A stretch of DNA of 64,000 bases from JAIBBG01 sp031417525 (lineage in GTDB: Bacteria; Bacteroidota; Bacteroidia; Flavobacteriales_D; Sanyastnellaceae): positions 31,215 through 95,214 of the forward strand of contig JANOVT010000332.1 of NCBI GenBank assembly GCA_031417525.1. The letters are read 5' to 3'. The first letter of the stretch is position 1; each line of letters starts with the position of its first letter. This document shows positions 52,787 to 62,100 of this stretch, piece by piece. Both the position numbers and the translations under genes were made by a program. Under the pieces are notes generated by a model. The model was not told where the DNA came from. It made no database searches and was given only the letters and a program-made list of their open reading frames with translations.

Positions 52787-53827
52787 ATGAAAAGAATTCT
52801 TGTTCTCTATCGGGAATTAGCCGGATACTTTGTCGAATGTTTAAACCACTTGTGCGAAATGTACGATGTGGAGGCCGTTGTTGTGGCCTATCCTGTCAAT
52901 TCAGATGCACCCTTTCAGTTTCATGAATCATCACGGATCAAGCTGATTAACCGCTTCGATTTAAGTGACAGGGATTTGAGTTCACTGGTTCAGGATAAAA
53001 AATTCAATCTGATCTTTTGCGGCGGATGGGGCGACAAAGGATATCTGGCAGCGCTTAAAAATCGACAATCACTGGCACTTCTGGGATTCGACAATCAATG
53101 GAATGGTTCACTCAAACATATCGCCTCAGCTCTGTATGGTCGCATGAAGATCAAACCGCTTTTTGAATACGCTTTTGTGCCAGGAGCAAAACAAAAAAAG
53201 TTTGCACAACACCTGGGCTTCTCTGATTCAAAAATAATCAACGGGGCATACTCATGTGATGTTCCAAAATTTGCATCTGTTTATGAATCGCGCAAACAGC
53301 GAGCAATTTCAAAAAACAAAAAACTCATTTACGTCGGCAGATATGCGGAGGAAAAATTCATTCGTCCGTTATGGGAAATCATGAAACAATTGAGGGAAAC
53401 TGGCACCACCCATTGGGAATTGCATTGTGTGGGAAAAGGTCCGATGTGGGATGAGCGTCCTGAATTTCCAGGTATTCACCACCATGGCTTTATGCAACCT
53501 GCCGCACTTTATGAGTTTATGAAAGATGGCGACGCATTTATTCTTCCAAGTACATTTGAACCCTGGGGAGTTGTCGTTCATGAATTTGCAGCAGCCGGAT
53601 ATCCAATGATTCTGTCAACCGCAGTAGGTTCTGCCGAAATTTTTCTGAAAGACACTGAAAACGGATGCTTGTTTAAATCCGGAAACATCGAAGACCTGCG
53701 TAAAAAACTAATTCTGCTGTTTTCATTGCCAGACGATTCTTTGAAACAAATGAGTCAGAAAAGTTCGCAACTTTCCGCACAAATAACTCCTGACACCTGG
53801 GCAAAAAGTTTATACGCAATCATGTAA
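52787..53827 (+). CDS. Glycosyltransferase family 4 protein
   Basis: The 346-residue GT-B enzyme starts MKRILVLYRELAGYFVECL; an in-frame ATG 11 codons earlier would overlap the divergent GNAT start codon. Donor half: LIYVGRYAEEKFIRPLWEIM, LHCVGKGP and LPSTFEPWGVVVHEFAAAGYP, the last holding the E-x7-E site. First gene of a five-part plus-strand block reaching 57758. Confidence 0.9.
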   Translation: MKRILVLYRELAGYFVECLNHLCEMYDVEAVVVAYPVNSDAPFQFHESSRIKLINRFDLSDRDLSSLVQDKKFNLIFCGGWGDKGYLAALKNRQSLALLGFDNQWNGSLKHIASALYGRMKIKPLFEYAFVPGAKQKKFAQHLGFSDSKIINGAYSCDVPKFASVYESRKQRAISKNKKLIYVGRYAEEKFIRPLWEIMKQLRETGTTHWELHCVGKGPMWDERPEFPGIHHHGFMQPAALYEFMKDGDAFILPSTFEPWGVVVHEFAAAGYPMILSTAVGSAEIFLKDTENGCLFKSGNIEDLRKKLILLFSLPDDSLKQMSQKSSQLSAQITPDTWAKSLYAIM

Positions 53828-53828
53828 T

Positions 53829-54761
53829 ATGGCAAAAATTCTCATCACCGGTGGCGCCGGATTTGTGGCAAGTGCGTTGGCAGAAAAATTAGCATCCAAT
53901 CCTGACGACCAGATTGTGATCGTTGATAATCTGATTTCCGGTTCCATGAAAAAGGTTCCGGTGTCTACACACAAAAACATCCATTTCATCAAATGTGATG
54001 TCAACAATTTCAACGATATCTCCAGCGTCTTTTTTGCCTGGAAATTCGATTATGTGTTTCACTATGCAGCTTTGGTGGGCGTCAAAAGAACACTTGCGAA
54101 TCCGGTAAAAGTGCTGGATGACATTGAAGGAATAAAAAACCTGCTCAATCTGTCAAAGAATACCGGAGTGAAGCGCATCTATTATAGCAGCAGTTCAGAA
54201 GTGTATGGAGAACCTGTTCAGATTCCTCAAAACGAACATACCACACCTTTAAACTCAAGGCTTCCATACGCGATCGTCAAAAATTTGGGCGAAGCTTTTT
54301 TGAGATCTTATCAGGAAGAGTTCAATCAGGAATACACTGTCTTTAGATTTTTCAATACTTATGGTCCAAAACAGAGCGAAGATTTTGTGATCTCCAAATT
54401 CATCCGGACAGCGCTTGCCGGAGAAGACATAACGATTTATGGTGATGGATTACAGACACGCACATTCTGCTACATCGATGACAACACGCTCGCCTGTGAA
54501 AAAATATTTCGTCAGCATCTTTTTGTGAATGATGTCGTGAATATTGGTTCCGACATCGAAGTAACTATTCTTGAACTTGCAGAAACCATCATCAGACTTT
54601 CGGACTCAAAATCAAAATTGATTCATCTTCCACCGCTGCCGGAAGGTGATATGACACGACGCAAGCCCGACATCGCAAAAATGAATAAAATTCTTGAAAG
54701 GCCATTGTTGCCGCTTGAGCAAGGTATTCAAAAAATTCTGACAAGCTGGAGGAACAACTGA
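53829..54761 (+). CDS. NAD-dependent epimerase/dehydratase
   Basis: The 310-residue extended SDR enzyme has ILITGGAGFVASALAEKL at the N-terminus for NAD binding and the catalytic YxxxK in LPYAIVKNLGEAF near residue 156, with YYSSSSEVYG before it. The family makes UDP-galactose, UDP-glucuronate-derived or deoxy sugars. Substrate cannot be fixed. It sits 1 nt after the previous gene and overlaps asnB by one base (TGATG). Confidence 0.9.
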   Translation: MAKILITGGAGFVASALAEKLASNPDDQIVIVDNLISGSMKKVPVSTHKNIHFIKCDVNNFNDISSVFFAWKFDYVFHYAALVGVKRTLANPVKVLDDIEGIKNLLNLSKNTGVKRIYYSSSSEVYGEPVQIPQNEHTTPLNSRLPYAIVKNLGEAFLRSYQEEFNQEYTVFRFFNTYGPKQSEDFVISKFIRTALAGEDITIYGDGLQTRTFCYIDDNTLACEKIFRQHLFVNDVVNIGSDIEVTILELAETIIRLSDSKSKLIHLPPLPEGDMTRRKPDIAKMNKILERPLLPLEQGIQKILTSWRNN

Positions 54762-56626
54762 TGTGTGGAATCAACGGCATATTTTCAATACCTGATGAGG
54801 ACAAAGCCACTGAAATGGTGCGCAGGATGAATCAGTGCATCGCTCATCGCGGTCCTGATGCAGATGGTATCTGGGCGAATGATCAATGCGTGCTTGGTCA
54901 TCGAAGACTTTCCATCATAGATACATCGCCAGCAGGCAATCAACCATTTTTTTCTGCAGATAAAAAAATCACCATGGTTTACAATGGTGAGATTTATAAT
55001 TACATCGAACTGAAGAAAGAATTAAGTTCTTCGTTTTCGTTTGTGACAGAAAGCGATACAGAAGTCATGATTGCCGCTTATCAAAAATGGGGCATTGCCT
55101 GCATTGAAAAATTCCTTGGCATGTTTGCTTTCGCGCTTTGGGACGAAGATCAAAAAACACTTTTCGTAGTGCGCGATCGCATGGGTGTTAAACCACTTTA
55201 TTATGCAACCAAAAATGGACAGCTTCTCTTTTCATCTGAAATACGCGCACTCCTTTCAACAGGATTAGTTGACAAAAAAATAAGTAAGGCATCTCTCGCC
55301 GACTATTTGCGCTATCAGACGGTGCATGCACCAAACACGATCATTGACGATGTAAAAATGCTGATGCCGGGTCATCTGATGAAAATTACATCGGCGGGTG
55401 TTGAAACCACTTGTTATTGGGATCAGGAGAAAAACGCCAGCACTCAATCGAGAGAAGAAGACATCACAACCATACGAAAAAACATTCATGACTTATTGAG
55501 ATCAAGTGTTGAAATCCGAATGAGGGCTGATGTTCCATTCGGTGCCTTCCTGTCGGGCGGAATCGACTCCAGCATCATAGTTGGCTTGATGAGTGAAATT
55601 TCACGACATCCGGTCAAAACATTTTCAATCACCTTTCATGAAAAAGAATTTGATGAAAGTCCGTATTCAGAAATCATCGCGAAAAAATTTAATACCGATC
55701 ACCTGCCAATAAAATTACATGCCAGTCACTTTTTAAATTTGGTGCCGGAAGCTTTGCAGGCTATGGATCACCCGAGTGGTGATGGACCCAATACTTATGT
55801 TGTTTCAAAAGTGACACGAGAAGCAGGTGTAAAAATGGCCCTCAGCGGATTGGGAGGTGATGAAGTTTTTGCTGGTTATGACATTTTCAAACGCATTAAA
55901 AACCTTGAATCAAAATCGTGGATGAATTTGATTCCAACATTTGCACGCAAAGGTGCGGGTGATCTTTTGCGCAAAATCCGCCCATCTGTTTCTTCAGAAA
56001 AAATCGCAGCGATACTGAGTGAAAAAAAAATAGATTTTGCACATTTTTATCCTCACAACAGGCAAGTACTTCCGGAATACGAAGTGCAAAAGCTTTTGCA
56101 CAACGAAACCTTGCCCTCCAATTTTGTTGCACTGCTTTCTGAAAAAATTCAGTTGTCTCACTTGCCAACCCTTTCAAAAGTAAGTGTCGCAGAAATGAGT
56201 ACCTACATGCAGAATGTCCTATTGCGAGATGCAGACCAGATGAGCATGGCACATGCACTGGAGGTTCGTGTGCCTTTTCTCGACCATCGATTGATTGAAT
56301 ATGTGCTCGGCGTAAATGATGACGCTAAATATCCTCATTCACCGAAAGAGTTACTCACTAGTTCCTTCGCTGATTTACTTCCCAAAGAAATCATCGATCG
56401 TCCCAAAATGGGTTTCACATTTCCTTGGGCCATTTGGATGCGCAATGAAATGAAAACTTTTTGCGAAGAAAATATCGCGTCATTGTCACAAATAGAAAAT
56501 CTGGATGCCGATGCCGCTATGCAACTCTGGAAAAGATTTTTAAATCAGGATACTTACATTACCTGGTCGCGAATCTGGCCATTGGTCGTTTTAGGACACT
56601 GGGTAAAACAACACGATGTACACTGA
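54761..56626 (+). CDS. asnB: Asparagine synthase (glutamine-hydrolysing)-like amidotransferase
   Basis: The 621-residue two-domain enzyme starts with the glutaminase nucleophile Cys2 (MCGINGIFS), followed by CIAHRGPDADG, VYNGEIYN and, in the synthase half, the PP-loop FLSGGIDSSI near residue 264 and VPFLDHRLIEYVLG near 504. Classical AsnB makes asparagine; copies inside polysaccharide loci often amidate an acidic sugar or a peptide tail instead. The position between an epimerase and a transferase favours the second role. Confidence 0.92.
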   Translation: MCGINGIFSIPDEDKATEMVRRMNQCIAHRGPDADGIWANDQCVLGHRRLSIIDTSPAGNQPFFSADKKITMVYNGEIYNYIELKKELSSSFSFVTESDTEVMIAAYQKWGIACIEKFLGMFAFALWDEDQKTLFVVRDRMGVKPLYYATKNGQLLFSSEIRALLSTGLVDKKISKASLADYLRYQTVHAPNTIIDDVKMLMPGHLMKITSAGVETTCYWDQEKNASTQSREEDITTIRKNIHDLLRSSVEIRMRADVPFGAFLSGGIDSSIIVGLMSEISRHPVKTFSITFHEKEFDESPYSEIIAKKFNTDHLPIKLHASHFLNLVPEALQAMDHPSGDGPNTYVVSKVTREAGVKMALSGLGGDEVFAGYDIFKRIKNLESKSWMNLIPTFARKGAGDLLRKIRPSVSSEKIAAILSEKKIDFAHFYPHNRQVLPEYEVQKLLHNETLPSNFVALLSEKIQLSHLPTLSKVSVAEMSTYMQNVLLRDADQMSMAHALEVRVPFLDHRLIEYVLGVNDDAKYPHSPKELLTSSFADLLPKEIIDRPKMGFTFPWAIWMRNEMKTFCEENIASLSQIENLDADAAMQLWKRFLNQDTYITWSRIWPLVVLGHWVKQHDVH

Positions 56627-57758
56627 TAAAAAAAGAATATTGGTTTTTACTGACTGGTATTTACCCGGATACAGAGCCGGCGGACCGATCAGATCACTTG
56701 CCAATATGGTTGGTGCATTGAAGCATGATTTTTTTATAGTTACCCGCAATACGGATCACCATTCTACAATTCCCTATCAAGGAATTTCACCCAACAAATG
56801 GATTAAACTTTCAGAAAATGTGCAGGTGATTTATTTGGAAGAAGACAATCTCACTTCATCCACATTTGAAAAAATATTTGCCGAGCAGCAAGTAGACAAA
56901 ATATATTTCAATTCACTTTTTTCGCCACGGTTCACGCTATTGCCTTTGCGCATTGCAAAAAAAATGGGCCTCACATCGAAAATCGTGTTAGCTCCGCGTG
57001 GCATGTTGAAACCCGGAGCACTATCGATCAAAGCACGTAAGAAAAAACTTTTTCTATTTCTTGCCAAGCTGACCGGACTGTTTAATGGCATTCGTTGGCA
57101 TGTCACAAGTGAAGATGAAAAAATCGGAGTAGTTAAACATTTTCCGGCATCAACAGATATTCGAATAGCACCGAACCTTTCGAATGTACCGTTGAATAAG
57201 CCGACCAAACCTTTCAAGAAGCAAGGCGAGTTGAAACTGATTTGTATTGCCCGAATCAGTGCAGAAAAAGGTATTCTGGAAGCCATTCGTTTCTTGCAAA
57301 AAATGAAAACAGATGGATTGGTGAGTTGTGATTTTTACGGCACACAACAAAATGCAAGTTATCTCGCAGAATGCCAGAAGCTCGCAGATTCCATTGCTCA
57401 TGTAAAAATTCGTTTCACAGGAGAAATTCCACCCGCTGAAATTCCGGAGGCATTAAAGCAATACCATTTTTTCTACATGGCGACATTGGGAGAAAATTTC
57501 GGTCATGCCATTTCCGAAGCCTTAACGAATGCGACTCCGGTGATCATCAGCGATCGCACACCCTGGCGTGATCTGGAGAAAAAGAATGCCGGATGGGATC
57601 TGCCGTTGGAAGAAAATAAATTTGAACGCATACTCGATCACTGCCTTCAGATGAACAACAGCGAATATTCGCAACTTTGTGATGGCGCGTATCATCATGG
57701 CCGACAAGTGGCGTTGGATCATGCGAGTATTGAGGCGTGTTACAGAATATTTGAGTGA
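56616..57758 (+). CDS. Glycosyltransferase family 4 protein
   Basis: A 380-residue GT-B enzyme overlapping asnB by 11 nt. N-terminal: ILVFTDWYLPGYRAGGPIRSLANMV, the family-4 start with its Gly loop; C-terminal: LICIARISAEKGILEAIRFL and FYMATLGENFGHAISEALTNATPVI with E-x7-E. Last gene of the polysaccharide locus; a repeat-bearing, gene-free gap follows. Confidence 0.92.
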   Translation: MYTDKKRILVFTDWYLPGYRAGGPIRSLANMVGALKHDFFIVTRNTDHHSTIPYQGISPNKWIKLSENVQVIYLEEDNLTSSTFEKIFAEQQVDKIYFNSLFSPRFTLLPLRIAKKMGLTSKIVLAPRGMLKPGALSIKARKKKLFLFLAKLTGLFNGIRWHVTSEDEKIGVVKHFPASTDIRIAPNLSNVPLNKPTKPFKKQGELKLICIARISAEKGILEAIRFLQKMKTDGLVSCDFYGTQQNASYLAECQKLADSIAHVKIRFTGEIPPAEIPEALKQYHFFYMATLGENFGHAISEALTNATPVIISDRTPWRDLEKKNAGWDLPLEENKFERILDHCLQMNNSEYSQLCDGAYHHGRQVALDHASIEACYRIFE

Positions 57759-57765
57759 ATCGATA

Positions 57766-57789
57766 ATGTGATGATGTGATGATGTGAAA
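57766..57789 (+). repeat. Octamer array, 3 units of ATGTGATG type
   Basis: ATGTGATG, ATGTGATG, ATGTGAAA in direct succession, 8 bases after the end of the last glycosyltransferase gene. Same 8-bp period as the groES-groEL arrays. Confidence 0.65.
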
Positions 57790-57884
57790 ATGGTGCCTCT
57801 ATATTACTTGCAAGCAACCACCCAACTTATGCTGTCATCCAAAAAAATGTTGAACCTTCTACCTTATCATCAAACCTTCAATTC

Positions 57885-57908
57885 CTCTTTGACTCTTTGA
57901 CTCTATGG
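57885..57908 (+). repeat. Octamer array, 3 units of CTCTTTGA type
   Basis: CTCTTTGA, CTCTTTGA, CTCTATGG in direct succession. The reverse complement TCAAAGAG shares the TCAA start with the groEL-leader octamers. With the array 100 nt upstream it makes a bipartite element like that at 18411-18539. Confidence 0.65.
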
Positions 57909-57987
57909 CTCAAATAGAACATTTCACAATTCAATAACGGCACACAAACCATAACTCTGCTTACTTTCCGTCCCTATTTTCAACTCC

Positions 57988-58860
57988 ATGAACATCGTCA
58001 TTCTGTCGAGAGACACTAAACTCTATAGTACCAAAAGACTTGTTGAAGCGGCAGAACAGCACGGCCATCAGGTGCGTGTGATCGACCACACCAAATGCAA
58101 TTTGGTGATTGAAAAGAAAAAGCCGAAAGTGATTTATCGTGGTGAAGAATTGCAGGACGTACATGCGATTATTCCCAGAATCGGTGCTTCAGTTACGTTT
58201 TACGGAACAGCTGTTGTGCGCCAGTTTGAAATGATGCATGTATTCAGCGCTATTGAATCGCAAGCGCTGGTGCGTTCTCGCGACAAACTGCGCAGTATGC
58301 AAATACTTTCACGTGCAGGTTTGGGACTTCCGAAAACCGTTTTCACCAACTACTCCAAAGACGTAGAAAAAATTCTGGAAGAGGTGGGCGGCGCACCGGT
58401 TATTATCAAATTGCTTGAAGGTACACAAGGACTTGGCGTTGTGCTCGCTGAAAATGACAAAGCGGCTATCAGTGTGATCGAAGCATTTAATGGTTTGAAA
58501 GCACGTGTCATCGTTCAGGAATTCATCCGCGAAGCAAAAGGCGCCGACATTCGTGCATTCGTCATCGACGGACATGTGGTAGGTGCCATGAAACGTCAGG
58601 CGAAAGAAGGAGAATTCCGATCGAATCTGCATCGCGGCGGAACGGCGGAAGTTGTTACGCTCACTCGTCAGGAAGAAATTACAGCTCTCAAAGCAGCAAA
58701 AGCATTGGGACTCGGAATCGCCGGTGTCGACATGTTGCAAAGTGAACGCGGTCCACTCATTATTGAAGTCAATTCTTCACCCGGATTGGAAGGAATAGAG
58801 AGAGCTACTCAAAACGATATCGCCGGAGAAATCGTGAAGTATCTGGAGAAACACGTTTGA
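57988..58860 (+). CDS. rimK: RimK family alpha-L-glutamate ligase
   Basis: The 290-residue ATP-grasp enzyme starts MNIVILSRDTKLYSTKRLVE; DKLRSMQILSRAGLGLPKT, VIIKLLEGTQGLGVVL and a C-terminal IIEVNSSPGLEGIE carry the ATP and Mg2+ contacts, with the RSNLHRGG loop near residue 212. RimK adds glutamates to the C-terminus of ribosomal protein S6 (and makes poly-glutamate in vitro). The retropepsin-like partner gene common beside rimK is 33 kb away at 24261. Confidence 0.93.
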   Translation: MNIVILSRDTKLYSTKRLVEAAEQHGHQVRVIDHTKCNLVIEKKKPKVIYRGEELQDVHAIIPRIGASVTFYGTAVVRQFEMMHVFSAIESQALVRSRDKLRSMQILSRAGLGLPKTVFTNYSKDVEKILEEVGGAPVIIKLLEGTQGLGVVLAENDKAAISVIEAFNGLKARVIVQEFIREAKGADIRAFVIDGHVVGAMKRQAKEGEFRSNLHRGGTAEVVTLTRQEEITALKAAKALGLGIAGVDMLQSERGPLIIEVNSSPGLEGIERATQNDIAGEIVKYLEKHV

Positions 58861-59154
58861 TTTTGTTGGAAAAAGAAAAAACCACCATACACAATCAACT
58901 TGGCTCTGAACTCCAAACTTTGAACGCTGAACTATTCAACTACGTTGTGGTTGGAATGCGCGCGCGCATTCAATCCCGGGTAAAATTAAACTGTCCAAAT
59001 TCTGCGAATTTTTCCTTGTTGAATTTCAACCGGGGCTAATAATGAACCGCAGTCGTGGTTCGGTGAATGGCAATTAAACATTTAAGTGGCGCGAACAAAA
59101 TTAGTACTCACAAAAAAAATTGCACTCAAAGACGGCCGTTTCTATTCTGGCACT
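58861..59154. other. Intergenic region between convergent rimK and the large T9SS cargo gene
   Basis: 294 nt. A 7-bp stem (GAACCGC at 59044-59050 with GTGGTTC at 59055-59061, one G-T pair, loop AGTC) lies in it but has no T run on either side, so it is only a weak terminator candidate. A 60-codon frame starting 4 nt before the rimK stop shows no family features and is likely chance. Confidence 0.5.
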
Positions 59155-62100
59155 TCACTTTTTAATGACGATTATGTGATCTTCCACAAGATTTCCGGTT
59201 GCTATTCGAAGTATGTATTGGCCTGGGGCCAAATTATTCAACTCTATACGTGTGCCGGAGCTTGCGGTGAGCTGTTTCTGATGTATGACTGTTCTTCCAC
59301 TCATATCCAAAAGTGTGCATTGAAGTACGGCACCTTCCTCGATACCTGCGATTTGGACATATCCCGAAGCTGGGTTGGGATAAACTGAATATTTTCCTTC
59401 AGAAATGGCCAACCTGTACATAGGATCATCACCACACGCGACAAATGTGACTTCATTCGGTGAATCAATCCATACCCCGAAATAATAATCGCTGACCTCA
59501 TATTCGAGCAAAGGCGGATAAGATTCGGTATTCACATCCATTATAACGGAATCCGGTGAACTTTCATCCAGGACATATTGCTGATATAGACTCAATTCCA
59601 AATCCACAGCCTGAAGCCAATGATTGAGTATTGCCTGTCGACTTGAATCAAGTTCGCAATCTCCCAGGTTTGCGAATATTTCTCTGGCAACAAGCGGTTT
59701 GCCTAATGTTCTGAAAAGTTGTCCTTTGTTTAACTCCAATGCAAACTGCAGTCTGAAAGTGCTATCAGTAAGAGCTGTATCCGTCATAAGATTCAGGATG
59801 TCCACATACTGATCGACGGGAATCTGAAAAGCATTGGCATTATCGGCAATAGTCAATGCGTCATCTACAAACATTTTTTCCATGATGGATTTCATTTTGG
59901 TAGAAGCCTTATACATTTTTTTGCGTATTGCAAAATTTCCTTGATCCAGACTATCCGTGAGAATTTCATGCAATAAGTGAATAGCCATAGCATCATCACC
60001 ACTGCTGTCCGCTAATTCACGCTGCGACCATGCAAAATAAACTGCACTATCTAGCGGTATATGATCAAAGTTCAGCGTAGTAATAAATGGATCGTTTGGA
60101 TCAAAATTCCGGAGCATGGCATTGTTTGAAGGAACGGGAGATAACGACAGCCTTCCATTCTCACTCATAGAAAGGCGTTCGTGGCCTTCAAAAGGACATT
60201 CTTCGTATGGAGCCATAAGATTTGTACCAGCAAAAATGATCTCACAGGATGCCTGACTGGCGCAGCTACCCAATGTATGCACTTCGAACAAACTTGCCGG
60301 CGGCGTAGTGATACTACCACCCCAATAATTGTGATCAGCGCTAATCACCGCAGTGCAAGCACTCGTAATAGGGCAAGGAATATCAATGGTGCCCATCGCA
60401 ATAAATTCGTTGGCACCTGAAAAGTCATTTGCCCCTTTCTCAATGTCGACAACGATAGCCACATCGAGTGCCATGATGTAATCGACATCATTGAAAATAT
60501 TGTTCCCATTATTGTCACGAAGATCCATATTTAGTTCGCACTGTTCGAGGTAGATTGCACTTTCTAGTGCTCCGAAAAAAGAACAAGCGACCGACAATCT
60601 TCCACCGAATTTAAATAATGCGGTTTCACCATTCTGAAAATTGCATTTAGAAACTATAATTTCAACCAGACTTTCATCTTCCACCTGAGCATCTGCACCA
60701 TCAAATTCACAGTTTATAATCCTACTCACATGATCTAGATCCTGACTACTGACCCACGCCTCGTCAAATGAACATCCGTACAAAAGATAAGATCCCATAA
60801 TCGGCGTGATTCCTGTGTTTGGCCCGATAAAGTCGCTTTCACCCACAGTGAGATGGGCATCAACAGTTCGTATCTGAACCCCTTCAAAAACACAAGCTTC
60901 GAAATCCGCGTTGTCGTACCATGCGGAGATATACGCAGTAGACCATTGTGAGGCTCCGCCGGTTTCATCTCTGAATGTAGTGTTCATTGCGATAACATCC
61001 AGATCAGTTCGAATACTTCCATAATTGGTCAGATCAACCAAACAATTTTCCAGCTCAATCGAGCCATCCTGAAAGTCCGCATTTTGAAGATGAGCATAAT
61101 CATTCATTTTCAGCAGCAAATCATGCGACCCAGTGCCAAGAAACTTGAGCACTGAACCTGGTTTTGTATGTAACACGTTTTCGGTTCCGGGAAGGATTTC
61201 AACATAACCGGTCATCCAATCATCCTGACCTATCAAGAGTTCCTGATTTTCATCGATCCATAATTCTCCGCCATCGAATTGCAGCACAGCATTTTCACCG
61301 CGAAGTGATATGGCCACGTTTTCATCGGGATCGCAAATAAGTTTGCCACCTGTCTCTATAATAATGATTCCGCCGTCTTCTACGATCAATTTGGCCTTTT
61401 TATGGATATGAAGTTCCGCTCCCTTGCCTATCACAAGTTTGCCACCATCATTCACAACGAGTTCACCTGAGCTCTGTATAAAGATGCGGCTACCTGCATG
61501 AATAAACACTTCAGCAGGATGGCCTGCATCAGCGATTTCAAAAAGTCCATCCGGTTCAATGATGATGTCCACAGGCTCGCATTCTAAAGTGTAAACCATG
61601 AAGGATTCTGCCTCAGTATAATCATCTCCGCTCTCACCCCAATGAACCTGTGCGTCTTTATTGATGAATAACTCCCCACCACTTTCAATGTTGAGTTCAG
61701 GACCATGGAGGATGTGGTAGCCTGGAAGGCCATAGTTGAAACTGGCGTTCGTTGGATTCCCTGATTCTGGAATAACTGAAAGTTGTGCGTAATCATCGTC
61801 TCTGAGCACCTCGTTTAGAATGAAAGCTGAGTTTAGGTCGGTGATTTCCGTGTGACGCTCGTTGTCATGAGTTCCGAATTCATCCAAAGGAGCACTAATA
61901 TATGAATCAAAGTGCTTCTGTTCTGGATAGTTGTTAAAATAATCGGCAACAATCATATATGGATCTTCATTATTTAATCCTAGCGCACTCGGCGTTGAGA
62001 TAAAACTCTGTTCATCACGGTAAACTGCGCGTTCCACATCTGAACAAGCGGCGTCTGTAAATAAGTTACTATGAAATTCGCGATTAATTGCCAGCGCAAA

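Larger units (their letters stand above)
57759..57987. other. Intergenic region between the polysaccharide locus and rimK
   Basis: 229 nt with no gene. It holds two octamer arrays (57766-57789 and 57885-57908) and AT-rich sequence. No terminator with T run and no strong TAnnTTTG box for rimK were found. Confidence 0.6.

Noticed and set aside
58857..59039. 60-codon plus-strand frame overlapping the end of rimK
   Set aside because: Low-complexity composition, no homologous pattern, and the retropepsin partner expected beside rimK is clearly not encoded there.
59086..59388. 100-codon plus-strand frame antisense to the end of the large T9SS gene
   Set aside because: Most of it mirrors the sorting-domain coding sequence; the opposite strand is strongly supported.
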